A stretch of 64,000 bases of DNA from Pseudopithomyces maydicus (Eukaryota; Ascomycota; Dothideomycetes; Pleosporales; Didymosphaeriaceae): assembly GCA_026873275.1 (NCBI GenBank), contig JANTUC010000022.1:1-64000 (forward strand). The letters run 5' to 3'. This document shows, piece after piece, positions 23,653 to 34,763 of the stretch. The translations under genes and the position numbers were made by a program. The notes under the pieces are model-generated. The model was not told the origin of the DNA. It saw only the letters and a list, made by a program, of their open reading frames with translations, and did not search any database. The number at the start of each line of letters is the position of its first letter. Within the stretch, counting starts at the first letter, position 1.

Positions 23653-24520
23653 TCAGCCAGTGATGACATGGAAGCGCCATGTATTCCCCGTCTCAGCAAT
23701 CTTCTTAACAACGACTTCCTTGAGCGAAGCAAACTCTTCTGGTGAGAACCAGTAGTTTGAATTTCCATGGCACGTAGTTGTCGCGATGCAGGAAAAAATC
23801 AAAATCAGGGTTAGTGTTAAAATGCAAAATGCGTACTCGATCTGATCGTGGCAAAGCTGTCGATCATATTGGCCAGGTTGGCGGTGATGTTCAGCTGGTC
23901 AGACTCTGTAGCCGCCAGCTTGCCCATGGTGAAGGAGATTATCCCTTCCTTCACGTCGAGCGCGCCGGGTGCTTTCTCCAATTTCACCATATCCGGTCCT
24001 GGGGTCTGATTCATGTTAACATCTGTGAAGCCTTGTCGCATGTAAGCCATCATCCGGCTCATGCCGGGATGCGCATCGCCGCCGTCATAACCGAGCAGGT
24101 TTGAATCCACTAGCTGAATGAACCCCCCGGCTTTACCAGTTTGAACAGACCGAATGCGATATCTTTGTCTTTTGTCAGCGAGAATATGCAAGCATTATTG
24201 TTGATGCACAAGATCGTACGCTCCCTGGGCTTCCTTGGGCCACTCCCCCAGCACAGACTGTATCTTGAAAGAGATGGACCGAGGGAGGTCATCGAGTTGC
24301 TCGAAGTGCTCAGGCAAGATGTCTGTGCCTACCAATCTTGCCTTGGGGTATTTTTTGGCTGCGTTCGCCACCCGGAGACCGTCATCTGTGGCCAAGTCGA
24401 GGACTCGAACAGGCTGTCCTGCGATAGAGGCGTGCGTATAAGTTGTCTACTTATGGCTTCCTTACGGAACTCGTGCTGTATCCTAGGGCGATAGTATTCG
24501 TTCTGCTGTCGGACCGCCAT
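23653..24520 (-). pseudogene. Second GliN-like methyltransferase, decayed copy
   Basis: Three minus-strand pieces in different frames line up with the methyltransferase at 18586-19500. They are an N-terminal part starting near 24520 (QNEYYRPRIQHEFRKEA), a middle part with ARLVGTDILPEHF and YDLVHQQ (24395-24195), and a part with GGFIQLVDSNLL and MVKLEKAPGALDVKE (24150-23820). The C-terminus EEFASLKEVVVKKI...WRFHV ends in TGA at 23655-23653. The frames are incompatible without multiple indels and stops, so it is a pseudogene. It still has the glutamine after DLVH that the first copy has lost. It is probably a paralogue separated from the cluster by the AT-rich insertion. Confidence 0.75.
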
Positions 24521-24914
24521 GCTCGCATACGTAGGCGCTCTGACAGGGTCGGATTTTTCTGCTTAGCGGAGTTCGACGTGGCAGGTCTCGTTTGATAGTG
24601 GCAGATGTTCCCCGGATTTTGACTTGGTAGCGCTGCTCAAAATCCCAAGAATGAATAGGGAACCACCAGGACAAAACAAACACGAATTCGATGTGAGTGA
24701 CACTAAAATAACATTTGCATGCGAAGGGATAAGCAGGGTGGTGTCGCCGATAAATGGTCCCATGCACGCTTGCGGCGTCTGCTTCTATCTTCTATATGGC
24801 AGGGGAGCGGCTAGGAAGAGATCGATCAGCGTTCCGTGACGCTCATACCTCTCCCCAGGTAAGAACTTTAATTCCCGAGACTCCTAGTCCCTTGATTCAA
24901 ACTAAGGCGGTGCG

Positions 24915-25185
24915 GTGAAAGTTGAAAGAAAAGACGCCCGAATCTTTACTTTCGATTTCCTACCAACATCACAAAACGACGCCCCCCTTTTGTCCATCAA
25001 CAGCATCCCGCAGTTGACTCTCATCATCGTGCTTGTCATGGTACTCGTTTTGTTTACCATTTCTGTGGTGGCGCGTTTCCGTGCCCGTACGCTGCCCAGA
25101 CAAAAGCTCGGTTATGATGACTGGCTCATAGCAGCCTCTCTGGTTATATGGTCCTCGGATATTAGATGTTATGACGCAGAGTAAT
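24915..25185 (+). pseudogene. N-terminal fragment of a fungal rhodopsin-domain (PTH11-related) membrane protein
   Basis: The frame contains a first membrane helix (LTLIIVLVMVLVLFTISVVARF) followed by R-R-K-LGYDDWLIAASLV, the signature of the fungal integral-membrane rhodopsin domain (TM1, basic loop, DDW at the start of TM2). The frame stops at 25183-25185 after TM2 begins, and no later helices of the seven-helix family are found downstream. It is a truncated relic. Confidence 0.6.
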
Positions 25186-25683
25186 ACTATAGATATAGTC
25201 TTTAAAAAACCTACTTACCTCACACAAAAGTTCGTCAACCAGGGCAATTATGTTCATGTGTTGTCTTAAGTAACTCTAATTAGAGAATTTTAGGGGGTGT
25301 GTAATAGTGAGTCATTTAACTAGTGGGCGATAGGATTCCGAGCCAGGAGCGATAGATTGCTAAGACAGCTGGTTAGCTATTCTGTAAAATCTCTCACTCG
25401 TGCATCAGCCTGTTTCATCACGCTGGGTCTAAGGTACACTTTCTTTGTGAGATTAATTCTAGTTAGTGGCTATTCTATCTATACTCACCTGATCTGGGGA
25501 AGATTAATGTCTCTTGCTACTGGCTCGTGGATTCAAAACATGCCAGTAAGGCCCATGATGTGATGTTTCCTAATGAATTTACGATAGGATGTACTTTCTT
25601 ATTCAAGCGCTTTATCAAAACTCATTTGGCTATTGCTATTCCCACGGCAAAATAAACAACTACTGCTCACTTTCAATTTTGTT
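25186..25683. other. Spacer with no supported gene
   Basis: A 68-codon open frame at 25357-25563 has hydrophobic patches but does not match the missing rhodopsin helices. I do not call it a gene. Confidence 0.3.
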
Positions 25684-28010
25684 TTATTTGTGAGATACCG
25701 ATACAAATGTTAGTTTCAGTACCTGTACAGAACGTGGGAGACTTACAATAAAATACTGTTTTTTTCCTTCTGGCTTGAATCCAGCAACTGCTAGATCCAA
25801 AATACAGTCTCTACAATTATTGTTAATAACAGAACAATAATCAGTAGACAAAAGCTCCGTAATCGCTAAAGCAGCGCATAATGCAAGGTCGTTAGGGGCT
25901 TGGTATAATGCCACTGTCTCTTCGTTGTGTTGAATCGCTTCAAAATGAGGTGCTGCTCCAGAGACTCGACTTTCACGGCTGCAACTCTGCCGTTTCTGAC
26001 ACCTAGACCATCCATGCGCCCCTATTGCAGCATTCAACAACCAAATCGGTGGGATACTGAGAAAATGCTGCTTGGAGTTCGTGAGATAATACCCAACCCG
26101 CAATATTTCGGAAGACTGTTCCATCCTCAATTCAGAGCCTCTGAAATCCATTTCAAGATCCAGGACTTGGCCTAGTTCCTCCGAGAATTCATTCGAGGAG
26201 TTACCAAACCAGTCCTGCACTCGATCAAAAGGAACACCGTTCGATACGATCCTGCCTGGAACAATATGAATTCGCCCGAGTGCGAATCCATGATCGTCAT
26301 ATATTGAGAGGCCTTCGAGAACCTTCCAGTAAGCACATATTCCACCACTTGCGAGCGCGCAAGTTATACTGTCTTTCACTTCTCGAAGGAAAGTGAAGAG
26401 ACCTAAGGCTCCATCCATTATGAGTCGCATTCTATGATCAATGCCATGGCGATCTTGATCCTCTGATCCGGGTTCGATCACCCAAATAATTGGTCCCAAG
26501 TCTCCTCTCTCTGCTCACACTTGTCTTCGTCATCCGGTTTCGCCGCAATGTGACCCTCATACAAGCGATCAAACCCGTGTCTCGTTGGATTCAGACCTGG
26601 ATCTATAGATACATTTGACAATATAAGCGCTGCTTTCAATATCGTCTCGGTCAAGGCAACTAAACAGTATCCAGTTTGTGGTTGCTCGGTTTGGGTACGA
26701 TCGCAGTAGCGGCATCTACAACTTGTTGCGAGGTTACACAGGCCCGATTCATAATTGGCTCGCGCATCGGCCAGTTTGCATGCAGCAGCTTTTTGGGTTA
26801 ACAGCTCGATACTTCTAAGTTCTGGAAACCAGAACATCAAGTTTTGCACGAATCCGCTCCCACTCCCCGCATCAATATAGTAAGTCCAATATTGACGGCT
26901 GCGAAGATCAATTCCTTGCTCGGCTGTTGCTATGGCACGAAAGATTCTTGCTGCGCAGCCGAGAACTCGGCTGAAGTTCTCTTTGCGGTCCATCAAGGTT
27001 TTGAATGCGTACCCATATGCAGAAGATAAAGAACGGCTCCATTGCAATCGTCCACTCACTTTCATCTCTTCGTTGCTATCGTTCGCATAAAGGATGTCGG
27101 AGACGTCTCTTAGGTGTATCGTTCTTCTTGGATATTGAAATGCTTCTACTTCAGTATCTTGGGAGGGTGATTCATCCATTCGATCTCTGAATTCGAATCT
27201 AGCTTGGACAGTGGACCCAGGTGCGAAGTTATCATAGATTTCTTCTCCTTCATTCCCAACAATGACAATTTTCATATCAAATAGCCATTCAGCGACAGCG
27301 GCGAGAAACCCAGAATCTCCACCCCCAGATATAGTAACGGACTGTAATTTGCCACGGGAAATTTCTCCAAGAGTAAATAGTGCTTTTGCAATGTCTTTTG
27401 CATGAGAGCGGCTTCTCCACTTTTCATGGTTTTCATCTTGTTCATCAGCTTTTCTTGTTGGAAAGAGAGATGTCTCCGAAGGATGGAAGCTCATAAACAT
27501 TTCGGCCATTATACCGAACTTTGTTTTTGCTAGGGTTCCTGCGCATCCTTTTACTATTCTGGACCAGCTTGTGAAGGAAGGTGTAAACTCGTGAGGCGGC
27601 TTCAGGTGAAGGATGAGCTCGTAAAGAACCTCAGCGGCCACCTCTTCCACATACACTTCGGAAAGCGCTGCAGATAGTCCTAGGAGTGCGAGGCCTTCGA
27701 CTGATTTTTCCAGCATATTTGGAAGGCTCTCAGGGCCCATGCCCATCAAGAGGTTTTTATTTATCGTTTCGTAAAACCCCAAATCGCGTGTAGCTTCCCT
27801 TACACGCTTCTCTCCTATAGGTCCAAGTGGCAGTAGTTGGACCATAAGTAACCCTACTTCAAATGTGTAGAGGTCAACACCATTGTTAACCAGCCGTGCT
27901 AGAATCTTGTAACTTTGGCCAGCCACAGTGTCACCGAATCGGACCCAATCCACCGTTCCGGTTTGGGCAAAGCTGCCTTGGGGTGCTGGGATTAGGTCTC
28001 TTGAGCTCAT
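25684..28010 (-). CDS. Large hypothetical fungal protein, unknown function
   Basis: A long minus-strand frame starts at the ATG at 28010 (an earlier in-frame ATG at 28070 would add 20 residues). It runs to about 26519, and a 65-nt intron (26518-26454, GTGAGC...AAG) joins it to 26453-25684, giving about 753 residues. The junction is a prediction; other splice sites within about 50 nt are possible. Readable segments are VTISGGGDSGFLAAVAEWLF near the middle, a cysteine-rich CRCRYC patch, and a C-terminal half rich in aromatic and acidic residues. There is no signal peptide or membrane segment. I have seen this SGGGDSGFLAA architecture only in uncharacterised ascomycete proteins and can assign no role. 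It sits alone between two decayed regions. Confidence 0.6.
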
Positions 28011-28560
28011 TATGGGGCGACGGTGAGCTGTTGAGAAAGTTGAAAAGTAGGGATTACAAATGAATTGCACCCAATATCTAGGACTTTTATCAGCGATGAG
28101 GGGTCCTGATGCAATGACTTTAACTTCGATCGCTTATCCGGTTAGTTCAGTATTCACAGCAGCAGAGGATTAGGTTACACTGTGACCGTGCCGCATACGT
28201 GCATGTGGCGTTTTCGTCCTTCTAGCCTCACACCAATGAAATGTAAGCACGCTCTGTCTGTGCAGTGAATAAACTTTCTTAATTGCTTCCAGTAGGGCTT
28301 TCTCCGGTGTAAGAGCAACAGAAAACAATACCCAGTGAACGACTTACATCTTCCCAGCTAGGGTCACGATTTCCGGTCGACGAGCACTTGAAGGCAGACA
28401 CATGAGTACCAACTAATGAACATATACGGGAGCTTGAAATGACAACGTAGTATACCAGTCACAGTGGCTGCAGAGAAAGATGGTTGATATAACTCGTGGT
28501 TCTATCGTCGCGAAAGTAGAGAACCCGCCTGAGATCGATGCTCCACAGTAATGTTCAATA
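28011..28560. other. Spacer between two hypothetical genes
   Basis: Contains the promoter side of the large hypothetical gene. No other feature was seen; small ORFs here lack coding character. Confidence 0.3.
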
Positions 28561-29291
28561 TTAACACTGAAGATTACTGGTTGCAACCTTAACGGCTTCG
28601 ATAACGATCTTAAATAATTGATGGCGGTATACTCTTCTTTCACTAATCTTAGCGCTGACTTTCAACATTCTTCCGTTACCGCTTGGGATTAGACTGCTGT
28701 CATCGTCATCTTGCGTAGAGCGACGCACGAGACATTGATAAATGCTCTGTAAGTCGTCCTTCGAAAATTCATACCCTTGTTTCAAGGTGACACTGTTGCT
28801 AGCAATGTGCACGAATATGGTAAATGTGGAATTTTCCTCGTTTCCTGATTTTTCGAAGAAAAACGCAATCATGCTCTGAAAATGACCGCGCTTTTCAATC
28901 GTAAAAGTCAGTGCTTCTGGATTCCATATCGAACAGGAATCATCTACATCCCCATCGTATCGCGTACTTTGGGTGTCGTGCTCTTTTGTACTCGATAGCC
29001 TATTTTCCGGAGTTTGCTAGATTCCTTGATGACAATATATTTGTGGCCCCAAAAATAATCCATTGGATAATTTGACGGATATCTAGTAATGATGATTTCT
29101 TGGTAGAATGACCTTACAGCAACTCTCGGACCAAAGCCTAACGTAACGGTAGATGTCGCTCTTCTGGATATGTCTGGGACATCAGTCCTGAACATTCGTG
29201 ATATAGGCCCATTGTTGTTGAGACATGGTGAAAGTGGAATGGCCAAAAATCTTGGACTTGTAACTAATGAGCAATCCAAGCCACCCGCCAA
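28561..29291 (-). CDS. Hypothetical protein, frame broken once
   Basis: Two minus-strand frames appear to be one protein of about 240 residues: 29291 to about 28950 (starts MAGGLDCSLVTSPRF) and about 28960 to 28561 (contains TFTIEKRGHFQSMIAFFFEK and GRMLKVSAKISERRVYRH). They are offset by the equivalent of one missing base near 28950. No intron consensus fits. The mixture of beta-strand-like alternating hydrophobics suggests a globular protein, but I do not recognise the family. It may be a decayed gene or an assembly frameshift, given the pattern of similar errors elsewhere in the window. Confidence 0.4.
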
Positions 29292-29339
29292 CTAATGGCG
29301 AGATGATCTTATCGTGCGCCTAGTACACTGAAACAAGCG

Positions 29340-30620
29340 GAAGTTGTATTTGTAATCCAACTATATGTATCTAAAAACGAGATAGCTGAAGTGAAGAATA
29401 ACTAAAATATAGTTTACTTAGGGACGCGAGGCTAATTACACAGTTTAAAGTATAGTGTTATTAGTCATTAAACTTTGCGTTTTAAATAATATTAAGTATG
29501 CCTATATATCCGTACATTATTAATCTTATTTTAACTGAAGCCTCTTCCCAGCAGATTTAATATATATTAAAACTTATTTCTAAATAAATATAGAAAGTGT
29601 ACACAGGTTTTACACAAATTCAATCCTAGACGGAAAAGATTTAAAAGAAATATATTAAGTTAGAAGTATCCAGCTTTTATTATATATTTCAATGTACCTG
29701 TAGTAATTTCTCTTAGCAATAATACTAAGAATAGATAGAAAATCGCCGCTACTTATAATAAGGATAGCTAAATTAACCTAACCCCTTTACCTTATTATTT
29801 ACTTAAGGGACCAATACATCTATTATATATAGATATATTTGTTTCAAGGAACCTATCGCAATTATAAAAATTCTATTATATTATAGCGTGGCATCTTTTT
29901 CTAATAAAGAAATTCTAACTAAGACCTATAAGTGCCGCAGAGAGCAGATCGCACGTAATGATGCTCGCATAGGAAACCTCTTGTCAAGATACTAAAATTA
30001 AGGCCTATAGAAGGAAGCTAAAGAGCTAGAAATATAAATAATAGAAATAAGAAAATAAGGTACTTAAAAATAATTATTTAAACACTTTAAAAAGTATAGT
30101 AAATCTAGTATTAATATACTAAAATTAGGGCTAATAGAAAGAAGATAAAGAATTATAAATATAAATAATAAAGATAAGTAAAAGGATTTTTAGAGATAAA
30201 TATTATTTTATATTAATTAGTATAGTTAACTTAGCATTTATATACTAGAATTAAAATAAGTAAAAGAAGACCTACGGGCTAAAAATATAAGTAATAAAGA
30301 TATAAAAGAGGGTCTTTAGAGAAGAGTATTTTAATATACTAATTAGTATAACTAATCTAGTAATAATATTAAAATTTTAGGGCTTTATATATAAGGCAGT
30401 TCTATTACTAGAGCACTATTATAAGCTGCGAATAGTAACTCTAAATTTTAAATATCCTATTACTATATTATCTTGTAAAACTCTCGTAATATAGTAGCTG
30501 TGCTATAAAGATTAGCGGGTGAAATAATCTCTAGTATTAATACAGCAATATATATAAATTATAATAAAGTAGCAGGCTATATATAGCTAAAATAATATAG
30601 TATGTATACAGCAGTCCGCT
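29340..30620. other. AT-rich, RIP-like block
   Basis: TA-dominated, stop-riddled DNA, the last such block before the gene-dense region. It contains the 126-bp-period tandem repeat at 29989-30380. Beyond 30620 base composition is normal to the end of the window apart from minor AT-rich spacers. Confidence 0.75.
29989..30380. repeat. Degenerate tandem repeat, period about 126 bp, three copies
   Basis: Copies begin at 29989, 30116 and 30242 with ATACTAAAATTA or ATACTAGAATTA, and each continues with an A-rich segment containing a GCTAGAAATATAAATAATA-like core. A fourth partial start lies near 30365. The period is a multiple of three (126 = 42 codons), compatible with a RIP-mutated protein repeat. 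Confidence 0.6.
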
Positions 30621-31187
30621 TACCAATTAATGTGAGATGCAGTGTACGTCAGTAGTACTTTGAGTTGCTACCGCTAGTGGGAAGGTGGCCGACCCGCTCT
30701 TGCCCCGACCCTGCGCCGATGGCAATATTTCGAGGATTTAGTGAAGCTCATACATCACATGTCCTATGTCTCATTTTGCCATCGGTCTATTGCAGTCAGC
30801 ATTGGAACCAAAATACTTAGCCTGCAATACTAGAGAAAAACGCAATAGTGCAGTTGGTAATTCGGGCCGCTATGCAGCTTGAACGCGTATGGAGCCTGGT
30901 TACAGAAACTAACTGTCTAGCTCCCACAGCGGCCCTCACAAGAGCATCCATTCAGAAGCGTCCCAAGGCGCCTCCAAAGGAGCAAGACCGTTAAGTTTGA
31001 GATGAACGCGCACTTAACTACCCATACTCACCGTATTGCAACATTGGATCGAGTTACCCCTCAGTGTCAGTGATCTCGATCTTTCCGAATATAATTCAAC
31101 CCCGCAGAGAAATGACAAGTACTGATCCTATGGAATATACCCTTTGATTCGAATCTTATATCAGTCAAGGAAAAGTGAAAGAGTCTC
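30621..31187. other. Boundary spacer between AT-rich block and the gene-dense region
   Basis: Normal composition, no supportable ORF. It holds the 3' flank of the RING gene. Confidence 0.3.
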
Positions 31188-31876
31188 TTAACCTCTGTTG
31201 CGTGGATCCCCCAGCCACATCCGAACACATTTAGTGAAGAATGGGTGAATAGTGTTCTGTGGACGGTCAATGAATCTAATAATGACGTTTTCATAGCTAA
31301 GACTCAAGCCAGACATACCTTGTCATTCACATTTTCCATTTCCAGCATCATAGCCCTCGCTTTGGCCCTTGCAAAGGGATGATTCAGATCATCTGGTCTT
31401 ACCCGTCCCAGTTCGTTTTGTATTGCTGACCACATAACCTGGAAGTGGGTATTGGACTCTTCTGCATTACTGTTTTGCTCCTCTGTGGGATTTGACAAGT
31501 TCTGTCGTTCTGCCGGGTTGGCGTTCATCTGAAGCAAGTGGAGAGCGTCAAGTTCTGATCGTCGTTGTTCTTCGGCTTGTTCTTCCTTATATTCAAGCAT
31601 TGTAGGGGCGACGAAAAGTACACTTTTGCAGTATGGGCAGTGCTGCTTGCGCTGACCTAATACCCAAGCCAACAGACAACCACGATGGAACTGGTGATTG
31701 CAGGGCGTTTCAACGACTGTGTTCCGGCTCGAAATACCCAACACAATTGAAATTTCGGGATTCGAGTCTAACTGAAGCTCTGCACCGAAATTTTCTTGAC
31801 AGATAGGACACTCAATAGGTCGCAAGACTTGCCGCATAAAGGTACTGAGACTAGGAAGAGTAGGTGGGTAGACCAT
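31188..31876 (-). CDS. RING-H2 finger protein, putative E3 ubiquitin ligase
   Basis: Two exons, 31876-31319 and 31256-31188, flank a 62-nt GTATGT...CAG intron, giving 208 residues. The second exon adds NTIHPFF...GDPRNRG and is inferred from frame and splice consensus; without the intron the frame stops at 31304. An N-terminal RING-H2 is complete: CPIC, then PCNHQFHRGCL, then CPYC, i.e. a C3H2C3 ligand pattern with about 30 residues in the first loop. A charged, Gln/Glu-rich coil (EEQAEEQRRSELDALHLLQM) follows. RING-H2 proteins recruit E2 enzymes to transfer ubiquitin; the substrate is unknown. No transmembrane segment, so soluble. Confidence 0.75.
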
Positions 31877-32395
31877 CCTTGAATGTGCGGATCAAGACAC
31901 TAATGGTGATGTCTTAAGCCTGATTGATCATTCGCCTCAATTGAAATTGTTGATGCAGAGCTAGATCACGTAGGAGTTATGATGAGATGGTTGCATTTGG
32001 TGTTGAACAGTATGGGGATGCTGCGATATTACACGGGTGTGAGCGAGTAGCATATACCCCGCACTGCGCGTAGATCAGTCCTAGCCAATCCAGACATGCC
32101 ACATGGCTTTTGAGGATCTATAACTCTGAATTGCAGTGTGATGTAGTTGCAAGGGTGGCGATGGTCTTTTTGGCAAATCATTTCGGAGTCTGACCACTCC
32201 GGAATCTATTGAAGCTACCACTGTGATGTTCCAAGAGGCAAGAAACTTCCACTATATTCCTCAAGAAACCGAATTCGTGAATTGCTTGATTGGATCGGAC
32301 GCTGAGTTAACCCACTCTAGTAGAGAAGCTGACCGCAACTAAAGCTTTGCTTGCTCTTTCTTGTTGCCTTCTTTCTCCTGGATGTCATTTTTGCC
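31877..32395. other. Spacer between RING and IFI6-like genes
   Basis: No ORF with coding character. It contains the RING promoter and the 3' flank of the IFI6-like gene. Confidence 0.3.
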
Positions 32396-32951
32396 TTAGT
32401 GTCTCCCCTCATCTGATGTCTCACACTGGTTGTCTTCTTGGTCTTTGTATCCAACACCGTCTTGACCCTCGCATTCACAGTCGTACTCGGTCTGGACATG
32501 AGATGAAATAGCTGCGCTAGTTGTAGTTATAACAGCGGCAATTCCACGAGCGACAGCATTGACAACAATGATAGTACCCCTAGCAGCCGCACTCTCAAGT
32601 ACGGTAAATGTAATTCTAGCGAATACATGCCCTACGCCTGCTAAGAAGATAGCAGCAGCAGAAGCTTTGTACAGAGAATTTTAGCAGACTTAGTACTGTA
32701 CGTCAGGGAGATATTCACATACAAGCAGTAATACCCGCGATACCTACGCCCGTGAATCCTGCAAGGCCTAGCACGACCGAGGCTGCAGGTATGGTAATAG
32801 GGGCAGCAAAGACGATTGCAGCAATTACAATCGTAGCAAGTACAAGTACAGCAACTGTAGCTACAGCAAGTAAAATTAGAGCAATTACAACTGCAGCGGA
32901 TTTAAACGGATGTTGGACAATCCAGTTGCCAGCCTGACGGAAAAGAGCCAT
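32396..32951 (-). CDS. Small membrane protein of the interferon-induced 6-16 (IFI6/IFI27/ISG12) type
   Basis: Two exons (32951-32723 and 32664-32396; 58-nt GTATGT...AAG intron) encode 165 residues. After an N-terminal MALFRQAGNWIVQHPFK comes a long hydrophobic region. It is followed by VVLGLAGFTGVGIAGITA and SSAAAIFLAGVGH, then TFTVLESAAARGTIIVVNAV. The spacing GFTGxGIA...SxAA...G...TxLxSxxAxG matches the Ifi-6-16 domain of human IFI6 and IFI27, small Gly/Ala-rich membrane proteins of mitochondria or ER that modulate apoptosis and viral infection. Family members occur in fungi without known function. The C-terminus is acidic and cysteine-containing (YDCECEGQDG), unlike the animal proteins. 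The start at 32951 is the ATG that gives the shortest polar leader. Confidence 0.6.
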
Positions 32952-34763
32952 GGTGGTCGCGAGTAATTCTAACGCTAACAAATGTATAATCTATTGGCGA
33001 GGTGGAGAAAAGTAGTTGGAGGCTGTGACTCTGTTGTACGAATAGACGATAAGGCGTAACCTGTTTAGTCGTCATATCACGTGATCATACGCTCCGCCAA
33101 GACTACACTAGACGCAAAAACTCTAGGGAACCATACCAAACAGCCGTTGCAGTCCGGGCGCTTATTCTAATCCCCACGAACCGTTTTTGGCTCCCGCAGA
33201 GGGTCTGACAGTGAGTCCTAATAGTACGAATGCAGTGCATACCAGGGAGCCTATACAAGCTCTTACCACATCTCGTACCAACAACTTCTACCCTTACGTG
33301 TAACCATCAGTCATCTTTGTAAGGAGCCTTCCTGCCGTTCTTCACCAAATCGATGAAATATCGCCATCAACGCAAGCTTAAGGCAGGAACGGGTCGGCCG
33401 TTCTCCCTGCTAGCGTTATTAAGGTGTTCGTCCGCTTCTCAACATATGTATATTCAACCTAGTCTGGATGCAAATTCGCCTCCAGCTGTAGTGTGACTTC
33501 CGCATATCAGCCTCACTGTGTCACATTGTGGCGCAGCCCCGACAAGTCGCAGCGGTGTAAGCTCAGAGCACAGTTGTGTTGTCACTCTCTTAGATGCAAT
33601 TCTTCGGTATAGTTCAGCGTGACGGTCCCAATATGACCATCCCGGTGGGATACAACAAATTCACGGTCGCACGCTGGACGGCAAAGGCACGCACGCGCCA
33701 CGGCAACGTCGCGTTTGTAGTACATGTTGTTTTGTGTTTTGTGTTTTTGGAAAGCGGCAGCAGAGAAGCTGACTAGATGAAAATGCATATATGGTGGAGA
33801 AAAAGCTGTCAACCGCTCTTGTGACGATTGAAAACGGGCGTTTGTAGTATATACTGCATTCCGTATCGCACAAGCCTGTGTCGTCGGTCTACCTACTGTG
33901 ATAGTAACCAAAACTCATCCCATATCGTGAAACTAGCCACTCAACGTTTTTATAGGCCATACTCAGGTATTTACTCCTAAGTCTCTATCAACATATCAAA
34001 AGGGGCGTCAAATCGTAGCAGGCTTTCTAATCCCAGGTTACAACAACCCCGCGTCTAAATACATGTGCTCGCTTAGTCGCCCCGCGACTTGATAGCTGGC
34101 CGTGAGCAATATTAAGCGCAATATCAAGATCTGTGGAGAAAAAACAATCTCAAGGTCGATTTATACCTTTCAATCACGTAGTTGCTAGGATCAACCTTGG
34201 AATCAATCCGAACACGTGATAGTATCTACGCCCGGGTCCACTCCACTCCATTTTCTACGTATGTAATCCTAGTTTCTTTCTAAGGACTTAGAATAGCGAA
34301 ATTTAACCTTTATTCACTGGTGCCACTGACTTTCGACTCCACAAGATCCTATATCCTTCAGTCAAGCAGTATTTCTATGAGTTTCTAGTCCAGGTGGTCT
34401 CCGGCTACCGTTCCCTCGTACCCGCTCCCCATCACCGCTTGGAGTCTCTCGACAGATGGCGAGGTCGCAAGAAAGATTAATTCTCAATGTCCTATAGTCA
34501 AATATGAAGGAGGAAGTTAAGCGCAATCATATACCTATCTACAATAGGCGATTCTGATAATGCTCAGGCTTTCGATTCTAATAACACCCAAGAGGATGGA
34601 CAACTCCTAAATATAATGTTGAGGCTTTCGATTTGATGATACCCAGGATGATAATTCCCAAAGCAAGTCCTGCCCGGAATCCATTTCATCCGTACTATCC
34701 CAATGGTCCATCAACTGCCCCTTCCTACCACCCAATCCCACTCTGTTCAACCATCAGGCCGAA
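32952..34763. other. 1.8-kb intergenic region with a dispersed repeat copy
   Basis: No convincing gene on either strand. It contains the 70-bp repeat copy at 33735-33804 and an E-box-like CACGTG at about 33077. Short ORFs overlapping the repeat lack family similarity. Confidence 0.4.
33735..33804 (+). repeat. Dispersed repeat, copy 1
   Basis: About 70 bp nearly identical to 47633-47702: six mismatches were counted, five of them G/A transitions with A in this copy. It contains the shared core AAAGCGGCAGCAGAG. See copy 2. Confidence 0.7.
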
